Shown here: positions 1-9,835 of the stretch, in pieces
Layout: each line of letters begins with the position of its first letter
How positions within the stretch are numbered: the first letter of the stretch is position 1
DNA from: Paenibacillus sp. OV219
GTDB lineage: Bacteria; Bacillota; Bacilli; Paenibacillales; Paenibacillaceae
Direction: 5' to 3'
Assembly: GCF_900110075.1 (NCBI RefSeq)
Contig: NZ_FOCJ01000001.1
Location: forward strand, 744,001 to 808,000
Length of the DNA stretch: 64,000 bases
The notes under the pieces: generated by a model
The model's database searches: none
Told to the model about the DNA's origin: nothing
Seen by the model: only the letters and a program-made list of their open reading frames with translations
Position numbers and translations under genes: made by a program

Positions 1-63
1 CCGCCGAAGAAGTCAAAGCCGAAGACAAGAGTTGGATTCGGACGTGTTAAGAGGCGCAGATAG
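1..63 (+). CDS. C-terminal end of an unidentified protein (partial)
   Basis: The first frame reads twenty codons rich in Lys, Arg and Pro and stops at TAG 61-63, followed by a strong terminator. A very basic tail like this is plausible for a protein C-terminus. The third frame also stays open until TAA at 48-50 and reads acidic-basic residues, so the true frame is uncertain. Nothing here allows a functional call. Confidence 0.3.
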   Translation, partial: PPKKSKPKTRVGFGRVKRRR

Positions 64-91
64 GAAGTATAGTAGCAAGAAAAGAACAGCA

Positions 92-140
92 AGAACGGCA
101 TGTGAGGGTGATAGCGCCTTCGGATGCCGTTCTTTTTTTT
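92..140 (+). terminator. Rho-independent terminator
   Basis: A perfect 10-bp stem AGAACGGCAT / ATGCCGTTCT is followed by a run of eight T. It closes the transcription unit that enters the window from the left. Confidence 0.9.
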
Positions 141-228
141 GTAACTTTATGTTCAGCTGCGAAATGGTATATGATGAAAAAAATGATGATTTTGCATAAT
201 GATCCAAACAGGAAGGGGACCTAATGGG

Positions 229-1425
229 ATGAAACGCTTATTGTCACCGCTGAATACGGTGGTGCTCACGCAGTTTTTAAGTGCGTTCGCGGATAATTTG
301 AATTTCTTTCTCATCGTTGGAATGGTCAAGCGTCAAGGAGTAGAGAACCCTGATATTGCAGTCAACTACATTCAGATCGCTTTTCTATGCGCGTATGTAT
401 TTCTTGCTCCGATTGTTGGCGCGTTCGCTGACAAGAAGGCGAAATCGCATGTATTGCTGCTCGGCAATATATTGAAGGCCATTGGAATAGCGATGCTGCT
501 GTTTAACTTGCCGCCGGCGCTATGCTATATGTTCGTCGGAATCGGTGCGGTCGTCTACTCGCCGGGCAAGTACGGTATCCTGACGGAGCTTACTTCAACG
601 GAGGATGAGCTTCTTCGTGCAAATGCCAAAGTGGAAGGCTCTACGATACTCGCGATTCTGCTTGGTACAGTGGCAGGAGGCTTCTTAGCAGAAAGCTCCG
701 ACATGCCTGCGATTATAACTTGTCTCGGCGTCTATCTGGTGTCGCTATTCATGACGTTTATCATTCCGGCAAGAGCTGGAGACAAGTCGATTAGGTATGG
801 ACCGGAAGCGATGCAGTTTCTTCGCGATGTCTCGCTGCTGTTTCGTAACCCCCGGGCGCGGTTCTCCTTGATCGGCACCGGCTCGTTCTGGCTGACAGCT
901 GCTGTGCTGCGTATTGCGCTAATCGCGTGGTTGCCGCTCAACCTGGGTATCGAAGATACAGACCAGCAGTCGATGATGATTGGCATCACGGCAATCGGCG
1001 TCGTCTTCAGTGCGTTCTTGACGCCGCGCTTCGTGCCTGCTGGCAAGCTGCACCGCGCTTTCTATTTCGGGCTATTCATGGTGGCTTCGGTGATGGTGGC
1101 ATCGTTTACGTATGTGTTATGGCTAACGATTGTGCTGCTCTTCCTAATTGGTCTCTTCGGCGGCATCTTCGTCATTCCGCTCAATACGATGTTGCAGGAG
1201 GAAGGGAAATCCCTCATCGGCTCAGGCAAAACAATTGCCGTTCAGAACTTCAGCGAGAACATTCTTACGGTTACCGGCTTGTGCATCTATTTGACACTGA
1301 GCCAGATGCATGTATCCGTGAATGGCTCCGTTATTGGCATCGGACTAGTGCTGCTTCTATTTATTCTCTTCTTGGCGACGCAGCTTTCCAACATTCGCGG
1401 AAGAGGGGACAGGCCGCTGCACTAA
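229..1425 (+). CDS. lplT: LplT-like lysophospholipid transporter (MFS)
   Basis: This is a 398-residue major facilitator protein with about twelve hydrophobic segments. The N-terminal region (NTVVLTQFLSAFADNLNFF), the helix with GAVVYSPGKYGILTEL, and the segment around ANAKVEGSTILAILLG closely follow E. coli LplT, which flips lysophospholipids across the inner membrane for re-acylation. In proteobacteria lplT sits beside the acyltransferase aas; no such partner is visible here, so the physiological substrate is inferred. The start is placed at ATG 229 because GGAAGGGG at 211-218 is correctly spaced for it; an in-frame ATG at 199 lies upstream of that ribosome binding site. Length matches the family (about 397). 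Confidence 0.8.
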   Translation: MKRLLSPLNTVVLTQFLSAFADNLNFFLIVGMVKRQGVENPDIAVNYIQIAFLCAYVFLAPIVGAFADKKAKSHVLLLGNILKAIGIAMLLFNLPPALCYMFVGIGAVVYSPGKYGILTELTSTEDELLRANAKVEGSTILAILLGTVAGGFLAESSDMPAIITCLGVYLVSLFMTFIIPARAGDKSIRYGPEAMQFLRDVSLLFRNPRARFSLIGTGSFWLTAAVLRIALIAWLPLNLGIEDTDQQSMMIGITAIGVVFSAFLTPRFVPAGKLHRAFYFGLFMVASVMVASFTYVLWLTIVLLFLIGLFGGIFVIPLNTMLQEEGKSLIGSGKTIAVQNFSENILTVTGLCIYLTLSQMHVSVNGSVIGIGLVLLLFILFLATQLSNIRGRGDRPLH

Positions 1426-1547
1426 ATGAGCAGCAACAATAAGGTATAACCGTAACTGAAGATGAATAGTATCAATTGGCTATATCTCGATTGTCAATTG
1501 TCTGCTAAACTATACGGACGTTACTATTTTTGTAGGAGGCTTCACTC

Positions 1548-2441
1548 GTGTCGTCGGAACCGCTGCTTACATTTCTATCACCGCCGCTTCCTTATTTTAT
1601 TGAGTCTAACCGAACTACATATCAGCCGGGCGGCGAGCATCCGAACCGCCTTAATATCGGTGTGTTCGATCTGTTATTCGTACATAGCGGAAAGCTGTAT
1701 ATTGGCGAGGAATCTCATACTTGGGAAGTCGGCCCGGGCCAGATGCTCATTCTAAGGCCGGACAAATGGCATTATCCGACAAAGCCTTGCACAGAGGAAA
1801 CCGTGTTCGATTGGGTACATTTCCAAACGGCAGGACCGTGGGAAGAACTAAGCGACATCAACTGCGGCACGCTCCGCGGTGATTATTACTCCTATGCTAT
1901 CCGGTTGCCGAAGACGATGTCATTTTCATATCCGCAAGAAGTCATTACTCTGTTCGGGAAGCTTCATGAAGCTGCGCTTGGCACGTCACATGCTGCGTTC
2001 TGGCAGCGCCAGCAATGGTTCCTGCATCTGCTGCAGCTGTTCGATGAAGGTTGGAGAAGCGATGCGGCTAAAGCGCCGATTGCGGTTGCCGAAGAAGCGG
2101 CTGCTTACTTAAAGATGCATTTCCGGACAACGGTGACCAACGGTAAGCTTGGTGAAGTGTTGGGGCTTCATCCTAACTATATCGCGCGCTGCATGAGCGA
2201 TGTGTTCGACTGTACGCCGCAGCAATATTTGCTCTCTTATCGGATGGATCAGGCGAAGCTCATGCTGATGAAGACGAATTGGCCGATTTCGCGTATAGCG
2301 GATGAGACGGGATTCAAGCAGACGCCGCATTTCTCACGTTCGTTCGCGGAGCATGTCGGCATTACGCCGCTGTCTTACCGCAAGAGGTTCACTGGCAGTG
2401 CGAGCACCAGGCACGCTGAGCCGCGCGAGGACGGGTATTAA
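1548..2441 (+). CDS. AraC-family transcriptional regulator
   Basis: A 297-residue regulator. The first half is a cupin-type sensor domain (GEESHTWEVGPGQMLILRPDKWHYPT is typical of the AraC beta-barrel). The last 100 residues hold two helix-turn-helix motifs, ending in the signature SRIADETGFKQTPHFSRSFAEHVGITPLSYRKRF. Such proteins usually sense a sugar or metabolite and act on a neighbouring operon. No obvious target gene is adjacent, since the next gene is a convergent alcohol dehydrogenase. Start GTG 1548 follows AGGAGG at 1534-1539. Two CAATTG palindromes lie about 20 nt apart in the upstream 120 nt and might be operator half-sites; this is a guess. Confidence 0.85.
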   Translation: MSSEPLLTFLSPPLPYFIESNRTTYQPGGEHPNRLNIGVFDLLFVHSGKLYIGEESHTWEVGPGQMLILRPDKWHYPTKPCTEETVFDWVHFQTAGPWEELSDINCGTLRGDYYSYAIRLPKTMSFSYPQEVITLFGKLHEAALGTSHAAFWQRQQWFLHLLQLFDEGWRSDAAKAPIAVAEEAAAYLKMHFRTTVTNGKLGEVLGLHPNYIARCMSDVFDCTPQQYLLSYRMDQAKLMLMKTNWPISRIADETGFKQTPHFSRSFAEHVGITPLSYRKRFTGSASTRHAEPREDGY

Positions 2442-2465
2442 CGCCATCTTTCATTCCATGTAAAA

Positions 2466-2498
2466 AAAGGTCGTCCCTTCTTAAGGGACGGCCTTTTT
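2466..2498. terminator. Bidirectional terminator between convergent genes
   Basis: Stem AAAGGTCGTCCCTT / AAGGGACGGCCTTT with T runs on both strands. It can end transcription of the AraC gene (plus) and of the alcohol dehydrogenase gene (minus). Confidence 0.85.
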
Positions 2499-2587
2499 AT
2501 TTGGCGTGCTTCTGGTTGGATAACGAATCGTAATGACTCTATTGAAGCCCGAAAGTCGATTACAACGTCCACGCAATTGCAAGTCGA

Positions 2588-3754
2588 TTACAGCGCTAGT
2601 TCAAGAATCTGTCTAACATCCTCTTGCTGCAGCTTCTTGAAGTTGCCGAGCGGTCCGAATAGCACCGCTTCTCTCGCCATGACATCGAGATTGTCACTGC
2701 CGATGTTATAGTGTGCAAGCGTTGCAGGAGCGCCAATGCGATTGAAGAACTCGCGAGTCGCTTCAATGCCGGCAAGTGCCAGTTCATCATCCGACTTTGA
2801 TCCGCGTTCGACTCCCCATACCCGCTCCGCATATTGCGTGAAGCGGTCAATCCGCTCTTTATACACGTATTTCATCCAGTTCGGGAACAAGATGGACAAG
2901 CCTGAGCCATGCGGAATGTCATAGATCGCGCTAACCTCGTGTTCGATGCCATGCGAAGCCCAGTCGTTCTGCGTGCCGACACTAATCAATCCACCGTTCA
3001 GTGCCATCGTGCCGCACAGCATTAAGTTCGCGCGGGCATCGTAATCGTTCGGATTCTCGAGCGCTTTCTCTGCATTCTCAATAACCGTGAGCAGCACGGA
3101 TTCACAGAGACGCTCCTGAAGCGGCGCGTTCTCCGTCAGCGTGAAGTATTGTTCGAATACGTGCGACATAATGTCAACGACACCGTTGACGGTTTGGTCG
3201 CTTGGTACGGAGTAGGTCAATGTTGGATCGAGAATGGAGAAACGCGGGTAAACATGCAGGCTGCTGAAAGCTCGCTTCTGCTTCGTTTCCCAGTTCGAGA
3301 TAACGGCGTTGCCGTTCATTTCCGAGCCGGTTGCCGATAGCGTCAAAATTGTGCCGATTGGAAGGGCTTCCTGGATTTGTGCCTTTTGCATTAAGAAGTC
3401 CCATACATCGCCATCATACAGCGCGCCTGCCGCAATCGCCTTTGCTGCGTCAATTACGCTGCCGCCGCCAACGGCTAGAATCAGATCGACCTTCTCGCTG
3501 CGGCACAACTCGATGCCTTTATTTACGGACGTCAACCGCGGATTTGGCTCAACACCAGCTAGTTCTACGACCTTCGCGTCAATCGAATTCAATTGGGCTA
3601 GCACTTCATCGTACAAACCGCTACGTTTAATGCTGCCGCCTCCATAGACGAGCAGAACCGTTTTGCCATATGGCGCAACCAAGCTAGCGAGCTGGCTTAC
3701 CGTGCCTTGACCGAATACGATATTGGTCGAATTTTGAAATGAGAATGAATTCAT
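2588..3754 (-). CDS. Iron-containing (NADPH-dependent) alcohol dehydrogenase, BdhA/YugJ type
   Basis: A 388-residue type III alcohol dehydrogenase. It would reduce aldehydes such as butanal with NAD(P)H in the cytoplasm. The nucleotide-binding half carries GGGSVIDAAKAIA at about residue 97. The metal-binding half has VDIMSHVFEQYFT and HEVSAIYDIPHGSGLSILFP, supplying the Asp and the three His that hold iron in this family. Residues FQNSTNIVFGQGTV at the N-terminus are characteristic of the butanol dehydrogenase branch. AAAGGGGGC precedes the ATG with good spacing. It appears to be transcribed alone. The exact substrate cannot be read from sequence. Confidence 0.88.
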   Translation of the reverse strand: MNSFSFQNSTNIVFGQGTVSQLASLVAPYGKTVLLVYGGGSIKRSGLYDEVLAQLNSIDAKVVELAGVEPNPRLTSVNKGIELCRSEKVDLILAVGGGSVIDAAKAIAAGALYDGDVWDFLMQKAQIQEALPIGTILTLSATGSEMNGNAVISNWETKQKRAFSSLHVYPRFSILDPTLTYSVPSDQTVNGVVDIMSHVFEQYFTLTENAPLQERLCESVLLTVIENAEKALENPNDYDARANLMLCGTMALNGGLISVGTQNDWASHGIEHEVSAIYDIPHGSGLSILFPNWMKYVYKERIDRFTQYAERVWGVERGSKSDDELALAGIEATREFFNRIGAPATLAHYNIGSDNLDVMAREAVLFGPLGNFKKLQQEDVRQILELAL

Positions 3755-3894
3755 GAGAAGCCCCCTTTGTCATTTTTTACATCCAGTTCATCTTAGCGAT
3801 TTTGCGATCTATAAGTCAAGGAGGGCCGTGGCAGCGCGTTTTCGGAGATCATTCTTAACATTATTAAAGAAGTATCTAAATTTTCTGAAAATAT

Positions 3895-3924
3895 AGTGCG
3901 AATTGTTAAGATGCCGTGTATAAT
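3895..3924 (+). promoter_or_regulatory. Possible promoter of the glycogen operon
   Basis: A consensus TATAAT sits at 3919-3924, about 80 nt before glgB, in an AT-rich region. No good -35 box lies at 17 nt, so either an activator or another sigma factor would be needed. The rest of 3755-4002 holds no gene. Confidence 0.4.
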
Positions 3925-4002
3925 GGAATAAAATCGCGCTAGTGCTAATAAAGGTGACATTTTGTTCGCAAAAAGCTGTATTTTGGGAGGTGCTAGCCTT
4001 AT

Positions 4003-5949
4003 ATGGCGAATGCTGCTGCAATCGGATTATCAATGCGCGATTTATATCTATTCAACAAAGGTAATTATTTCCATAGTTATCGAACTTTCGGCGCGCACAT
4101 CGTTCAGCTTGACGGGAAGACCGGCGTTCGATTCACAGTATGGGCGCCTAGTGCGAAGGAAGTAAATGTCGTGGGCTCCTTTAATGATTGGAATGGCACG
4201 GGGCATCGCATGGAGCTACTGGGTGAAACTGGCGTATGGAGCTTATTCATTCCTGGTATCGGCGCAGGTGCCAACTATAAGTATGAGATTCTCACAACGG
4301 GGGGCGAACGGCTGCTGAAGTCCGATCCTTATGCGTTCGCATCTGAGCTTCGGCCAAGCACGGCTTCAATTGTTAGCGAACTATTCACTTATAAATGGAA
4401 TGATGGAGACTGGCATCAACGTAAGCTAGAAGACAGCCCCTATAGTGAGCCCTTACTCATTTATGAAGTCCATTTGGGCTCATGGCGCAATAATGGCAGG
4501 GAGCTGTTCTGGACCTACGAGCAGTTAGCTGACGAGCTCGTCGAATACGTGGTGCAGATGAAGTATACACACATCGAGCTGCTACCAATTACCGAGCATC
4601 CGCTTGACCAATCTTGGGGCTACCAGACGACCGGTTATTATGCCGCCACGAGCAGATACGGCACCCCGGAGCAATTGATGATGCTCATTGATCGCTGCCA
4701 TCAGAGGGGCATTGGCGTCATTCTCGATTGGGTGCCCGGACATTTCTGCAAAGACGACCATGGCTTGCGGGAGTTCGATGGTACGCCGATTTATGAGGGG
4801 AAGGACTCGAAGCGGGCGGAGAAGCCGTCATGGGGTACGCTTGCTTTTGATTATGGCTGTACGGAAGTGCAAAGTTTTCTCGTTTCGAATGCTGTCTTCT
4901 GGATGGATGTGTTCCACATTGACGGCCTCAGGGTCGATGCTGTAGCTAGCATGATCGATCTTCATTTTGATAAACCGCCTGAGCTTTACACCTATAACGC
5001 TTTCGGGGGCTCGGAGAATACCGACGCCTTGCGATTCCTCAAACGATTAAACGAAGTTGTGTTTCAGTATTATCCTAACGCACTCATGATGGCTGAAGAT
5101 TCTTCCGCTTGGCCTGCAGTGACATCACCTACCTATATGGGTGGTCTTGGGTTCAACTTCAAATGGAATATGGGTTGGATGAATGACATGCTTCGTTACA
5201 TGGCGTTAGATCCGAATGACCGGATGCGCCACCACAACCTCATTACATTTTCATTAATGTACGCCTTTTCCGAAAATTACGTATTGCCTTTGTCGCACGA
5301 CGAAGTCGTCCATGGCAAACGTTCTCTCCTTAACAAAATGTCCGGTACGTATGAACAGAAATTCGCACAGCTCCGTCTATTTTACGGCTATTGGATGACG
5401 CATCCCGGCAAGAAGCTGCTCTTCATGGGCGGCGAATGGGGGCAGTTTGACGAATGGAAGGACGCCGAATCGCTAGATTGGATGCTGCTAGATTACGAGC
5501 TTCACGGGGCGATGCAGAACTATGTATTGTCCTTGAATGATAGATATGGCACGACGCCATCGCTGTGGGAACGCGATTGTGATCCCGGCGGCTTCGAATG
5601 GATTGATGTACACAATGCTGCACAGAGCATCATCGTCTTTATGCGCCGCGGCCATGCGGAGGATGAATTCTCGATAATCATTTGCAATTTCTCGTATCAC
5701 CACTATCCCGAATACCATATAGGTGTTCCGGAACCGGGTCACTACCGGACTGCAATACATAGTGAGGCGGCAGCTTTCGGAGGCAGTGTTTCTACCGATG
5801 CTTCTACGAAAGTTCATCATAGCACCAAGACAGCTTGGCATGGAAGACCTTGCAGAATCACGCTTGATCTTCCGCCGCTATCGTTTCAAATGCTTGTTTT
5901 TGCAAATGGAGAACCTCGCCGCAACCAAGAGAAAACCATATTGCACTAA
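4003..5949 (+). CDS. glgB: 1,4-alpha-glucan branching enzyme
   Basis: GlgB makes the alpha-1,6 branches of glycogen. The 648-residue protein has an N-terminal CBM48 module ([25 protein letters not shown], residues 45-70), then a GH13 barrel and a C-terminal beta domain. Barrel motifs are visible: [26 protein letters not shown] with the nucleophile near Asp312, the acid/base in MMAEDS near Glu365, and [18 protein letters not shown] at 3985-3990 supports ATG 4003 with somewhat long spacing. It is the first gene of a five-gene glycogen operon. Length agrees with Bacillus GlgB (about 630). Confidence 0.95.
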   Translation: MANAAAIGLSMRDLYLFNKGNYFHSYRTFGAHIVQLDGKTGVRFTVWAPSAKEVNVVGSFNDWNGTGHRMELLGETGVWSLFIPGIGAGANYKYEILTTGGERLLKSDPYAFASELRPSTASIVSELFTYKWNDGDWHQRKLEDSPYSEPLLIYEVHLGSWRNNGRELFWTYEQLADELVEYVVQMKYTHIELLPITEHPLDQSWGYQTTGYYAATSRYGTPEQLMMLIDRCHQRGIGVILDWVPGHFCKDDHGLREFDGTPIYEGKDSKRAEKPSWGTLAFDYGCTEVQSFLVSNAVFWMDVFHIDGLRVDAVASMIDLHFDKPPELYTYNAFGGSENTDALRFLKRLNEVVFQYYPNALMMAEDSSAWPAVTSPTYMGGLGFNFKWNMGWMNDMLRYMALDPNDRMRHHNLITFSLMYAFSENYVLPLSHDEVVHGKRSLLNKMSGTYEQKFAQLRLFYGYWMTHPGKKLLFMGGEWGQFDEWKDAESLDWMLLDYELHGAMQNYVLSLNDRYGTTPSLWERDCDPGGFEWIDVHNAAQSIIVFMRRGHAEDEFSIIICNFSYHHYPEYHIGVPEPGHYRTAIHSEAAAFGGSVSTDASTKVHHSTKTAWHGRPCRITLDLPPLSFQMLVFANGEPRRNQEKTILH

Positions 5950-6013
5950 ATGATGGAACATATCATTACACGAACTGCAGCAGGTCGTTGCAGTTAAGAA
6001 GGAGAGATTGTAC

Positions 6014-7180
6014 ATGGGCAGAAAACGGATGGTGGCTATGCTTCTAGCCGGCGGGGAAGGGAAGCGACTCGGTGTGCTGACGAAAGACGTGGCAAAGCCG
6101 GCGGTCCATTTTGGCGGGAAGTACCGAATTATCGATTTTACTCTCAGCAACTGTACTCATTCGGGGATTGACACAATCGGTGTACTGACGCAGTATCAGC
6201 CTCTCGTCCTCAATACTTACCTTGGGATCGGCAGTCCATGGGGACTGGACAGACGTGACGGTGGCATGGCTATTCTTCCGCCGTATGTGAAGCAGAAGGG
6301 CGGAATGTGGTACAAAGGCACAGCGAACGCGATCTATCAGAACATGGGCTTTATCGACCGATACGACCCGGATTACGTTCTTGTTATTTCAGGCGATCAT
6401 ATTTACACAATGGATTACGAGCTTATGCTCCAGGAGCATGAGGAACGCGGAGCAGACGTGACGATCGCGTGCATCGAGGTCAGCTTGAAGGAAGCGAGCC
6501 GCTTCGGCATTATGCATGTCGACGATGACGGAAGTATTACCAAGTTCGAAGAGAAACCGAAGGTGCCGACGAGCAACCTGGCTTCAATGGGCATCTATAT
6601 TTTCTCATGGCCAGTACTGCAGCAGTACCTCATTAGAGATGAAGCGAACCGCGGTTCCAGCAATGACTTCGGCAAGGATATTATTCCTGCCATGCTGCAG
6701 GATGGCGTCAGGCTGAACTCTTATACGTTCAAGGGATATTGGAAGGATGTCGGCACCCTCGAGAGCCTCTGGGAAGCGAATATGGATCTATTATCCGAGA
6801 AGCCAGTGCTGAATTTAAATGATAAAGATTGGCGCATCTATTCTGTCAATCCGAATCGTCCTGCGCATTATACGGCAGCGACGGCAGAAATTCACGATTC
6901 ACTCATTAACGAAGGCTGTTATGTGGAAGGTCTGGTGCACCGCTCGGTGTTGTTCTACGGCGTGCAGGCGGGAGCAGACTGTGAAGTGTATGAATCGGTC
7001 ATCATGCCGAACGTGAAGATCGGGAAGGGAGCGCGAATCTATAAAGCTATCATCGGTGAGAATGCCATCATTGCAGATGGTGTCGTCATTGGTGATCCTA
7101 GCAAGGAGAGCGTTACGGTAATCGGTAGTGATGAATTTGTTGCGGCTAACCATTCGTTGCAGGAGGTAGAGAAGATATGA
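6014..7180 (+). CDS. glgC: Glucose-1-phosphate adenylyltransferase, catalytic subunit
   Basis: GlgC makes ADP-glucose from ATP and glucose-1-phosphate, the committed step of glycogen synthesis. The 388-residue protein opens with the nucleotide loop [14 protein letters not shown] and [19 protein letters not shown], and has the sugar-binding GIYIFSW and [10 protein letters not shown] motifs and a C-terminal left-handed beta-helix region. AAGGAGAG just upstream fits ATG 6014; a TTG at 6008 is in frame but too close to the site. The stop overlaps the glgD start in an ATGA, so the two subunits are probably translationally coupled and form a heteromer. Confidence 0.95.
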   Translation: MGRKRMVAMLLAGGEGKRLGVLTKDVAKPAVHFGGKYRIIDFTLSNCTHSGIDTIGVLTQYQPLVLNTYLGIGSPWGLDRRDGGMAILPPYVKQKGGMWYKGTANAIYQNMGFIDRYDPDYVLVISGDHIYTMDYELMLQEHEERGADVTIACIEVSLKEASRFGIMHVDDDGSITKFEEKPKVPTSNLASMGIYIFSWPVLQQYLIRDEANRGSSNDFGKDIIPAMLQDGVRLNSYTFKGYWKDVGTLESLWEANMDLLSEKPVLNLNDKDWRIYSVNPNRPAHYTAATAEIHDSLINEGCYVEGLVHRSVLFYGVQAGADCEVYESVIMPNVKIGKGARIYKAIIGENAIIADGVVIGDPSKESVTVIGSDEFVAANHSLQEVEKI

Positions 7181-8289
7181 ACTCCAACATACTAGGTGTC
7201 ATCAATCTCATACATGAAGCGGACGAAATGGAGACATTGACTGCAAGCCGTTGCCTAGCTACTGTGCCGTTCGGAGCACGCTACCGATTAATTGATTTCA
7301 TGCTATCGAGCATGGTGAACTCTGGCATTTCGAAAGTGGCTGTTTTCGCGCAGACGAAGTACCGTTCCTTAATCGACCATTTGGGCTCCGGCAAGCATTG
7401 GGATTTGCATCACCGCCAGAGTGGCCTGTTTATTCTACCTCCGGTGACGGACGATGTGAATGAAGTGCGCCGCGGCGACCTGTACCATTTCTATCAGCAC
7501 CGCGATTATTTTACGCGCAGCTCACAAGAGTATGTGCTCATTACACGCAGCCATATGATTTGTAATATCGACTTCGAAGAGCTGCTAGTGTCTCATAAGG
7601 CAAGCGGCGCGAACATTACAGTCATCTGCAAGAGACAAAATGATCTGCTTGGCGGCAAGGCGCGCAAAGTGCAAATCGACGACAAGGGCCGAATCACCTC
7701 GATGCAGGACCATTATGGCCGTCTGAATACGGATCTCATCTCGATGGAGATGTACTTAATGAAGAAGGACCTGCTGCTAGAGATCGTGGATAGCTCGCTC
7801 GCACAAGGACAGGATCATCTCGTGCGAAATGCCATTATGTCACGTCTCGACCGGCTTCATATTCAAAGTTATATCTATGAAGGCTATCTCGGCGTCGTGA
7901 ACACGTTGACCAGTTACTACCAGAACAGTATGCAGCTATTGCGTCCTGAAGTATGGAAGAGCTTGTTCTTCGAGCCGGGTCCGATCTATACAAAAGTCAA
8001 GGATGAGCCGCCTGCGCGTTACGCAGAAGGTGCGAAGACGAGCAACTCGCTCGTTGCGAACGGCTGCATCATTGAGGGGACGGTGATTAACAGTATTTTG
8101 TTTAGAGGCGTACATGTCCGCAAAGGCGCGGTCGTTCGCAACAGCATTATTATGCAGAACGGAATTGTCGGCGAGAACAGCATCGTTGATCACGTCATTC
8201 TTGATAAAGATGTAACCGTGGAGCGCAGCCGTGAACTGCGCGGCGCTGAGGTGTCACCTTTCCTTGCGACGAAGAGAAAGGTTATCTAG
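7177..8289 (+). CDS. glgD: GlgD, regulatory/non-catalytic ADP-glucose pyrophosphorylase subunit
   Basis: A 370-residue GlgC paralogue. It keeps the overall fold ([22 protein letters not shown], then hexapeptide repeats near the C-terminus such as [20 protein letters not shown]). The glycine-rich nucleotide loop is degenerate, reading [14 protein letters not shown] where GlgC has [11 protein letters not shown]. In Bacillus and Geobacillus GlgD modulates GlgC in a heterotetramer rather than catalysing by itself. The 4-nt overlap with glgC supports equal expression. Confidence 0.93.
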   Translation: MNSNILGVINLIHEADEMETLTASRCLATVPFGARYRLIDFMLSSMVNSGISKVAVFAQTKYRSLIDHLGSGKHWDLHHRQSGLFILPPVTDDVNEVRRGDLYHFYQHRDYFTRSSQEYVLITRSHMICNIDFEELLVSHKASGANITVICKRQNDLLGGKARKVQIDDKGRITSMQDHYGRLNTDLISMEMYLMKKDLLLEIVDSSLAQGQDHLVRNAIMSRLDRLHIQSYIYEGYLGVVNTLTSYYQNSMQLLRPEVWKSLFFEPGPIYTKVKDEPPARYAEGAKTSNSLVANGCIIEGTVINSILFRGVHVRKGAVVRNSIIMQNGIVGENSIVDHVILDKDVTVERSRELRGAEVSPFLATKRKVI

Positions 8290-8371
8290 GTCTTACATGC
8301 TTTACCGTTCCGCTGCAATGCTAGAGAGATAGAAGCGTTAAAAGCGATAGAAGAAGAGGTGAATCCATACA

Positions 8372-9835
8372 ATGAAAGTTTTATTTGCAGCATCTGAGGC
8401 GGTACCGCTCGTGAAAACGGGCGGTCTCGCCGATGTCGCTGGCGCGCTACCGAAGGCGTTAAACGCCAAAGGGGCTGACGTCCGCGTCATTCTGCCTAAG
8501 TATGATGCCATTCCTGCCGCGTTACTCGAGCAATTCGAGATAATCGCGACGTTCTCGGTGCGAATCGGATTGAGGGACCAGTACTGTGGATTAATGAAGG
8601 CAGAGCTGGACGGTGTCGTCTATTATTTGATCGACAATGAGCATTATTTTAAACGCGGTGTACTCTATGGTTATGGTGACGATGCAGAGCGCTTCATCTT
8701 CTTCTGCTATGCCGTCATGGAGTCGCTGTACCATCTTGATTTCCATCCCGAGATCATTCACTGTCATGACTGGCAGACAGGACTTATTCCATTCCTGCAT
8801 AAGACAAGGTACCGGTTTGATCCGGCATGTACGGATATCGCAACCGTGTATACGATTCACAACTTGAAGTATCAAGGAGTCTTTGGGAAAGAGTTGTTCA
8901 AGGAGCTGATGAATGCCGGCGAAGAACTGTTCTTTTCTGAAGGGATTGAGTTCTACGGAGCTGGCAACTGTATGCTCGCCGGTCTTCGTTATGCGGACAA
9001 GCTCACCACCGTTAGCCCAACCTATGCGCAGGAGATTCAAACGGAGTATTATGGTGAACGGCTGGACGGGCTGCTGCGTCATCGCAGCGCCGATCTCGTC
9101 GGCATCGTCAACGGTATTGATACCGACTTGTTTGATCCGATGAATGACGAGGCTATTCCGTTCCCATACCGAGGCTCGCTTGCGCGCAAACGGAAGAACA
9201 AGGTGGCGCTGCAGCGTGAGCTCGGTCTGCGGGAATCAGAGGAGACGCCGCTCATCGGTGTCGTCTCGAGGCTCGTCGATCAAAAGGGTTTTGACCTGAT
9301 CGCGTCTGTGTTCGAGGAGATCTTGCAGGAGGATGTGCAGATCGTCGTGCTTGGCTCCGGTGATTCGCAGTTCGAGGATCTGTTTCGCAGAGCAGGGGCT
9401 CAGCGTCCGGGACAAGTTGCTACCTGGTTCGGCTTTAACGACGGACTTGCCCGCCGCATCTATGCCGGCAGCGATATGTACTTGATGCCGTCGCAATTCG
9501 AACCATGCGGACTGAGCCAATTGCTTGCGCTTCGTTACCGCAGCGTTCCAATCGTGAGAGAAACCGGTGGATTAAAAGACACTGTACTTGCCTATGACGA
9601 ATATACTGGGGAAGGCAACGGCTTCAGCTTCGCGAATTATAACGCGCACGATATGCTTTACACGATTAGAAGAGCAATTGGCTTCTATAAGGATGAAGCG
9701 GCATGGCAGCAAATTGTCACGAACAGCGCCAAGGAAGACTACAGCTGGACCCGCTCGGCGAAAGCCTACATGTCGCTTTACACCACGATTTCGCCACTTA
9801 GAAAGGAGCGCCAGCCATGGCCCGTCATCTCGTAA
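8372..9835 (+). CDS. glgA: Glycogen (ADP-glucose) synthase
   Basis: GlgA adds glucose from ADP-glucose to the growing alpha-1,4 chain. The 487-residue GT5 protein starts with KVLFAASEAVPLVKTGGLADVAGALPKAL, whose KTGGL motif binds the nucleotide sugar. It has HCHDWQTGLIP, TIHNLKYQG and the C-terminal PSQFEPCGLSQLLALRYRSVPIVRETGGLKDTV, which carries the catalytic Glu of GT-B enzymes. Start ATG 8372 follows GAAGAGGTG. The 3' end overlaps the next gene by 19 nt, showing a tight operon. Confidence 0.95.
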   Translation: MKVLFAASEAVPLVKTGGLADVAGALPKALNAKGADVRVILPKYDAIPAALLEQFEIIATFSVRIGLRDQYCGLMKAELDGVVYYLIDNEHYFKRGVLYGYGDDAERFIFFCYAVMESLYHLDFHPEIIHCHDWQTGLIPFLHKTRYRFDPACTDIATVYTIHNLKYQGVFGKELFKELMNAGEELFFSEGIEFYGAGNCMLAGLRYADKLTTVSPTYAQEIQTEYYGERLDGLLRHRSADLVGIVNGIDTDLFDPMNDEAIPFPYRGSLARKRKNKVALQRELGLRESEETPLIGVVSRLVDQKGFDLIASVFEEILQEDVQIVVLGSGDSQFEDLFRRAGAQRPGQVATWFGFNDGLARRIYAGSDMYLMPSQFEPCGLSQLLALRYRSVPIVRETGGLKDTVLAYDEYTGEGNGFSFANYNAHDMLYTIRRAIGFYKDEAAWQQIVTNSAKEDYSWTRSAKAYMSLYTTISPLRKERQPWPVIS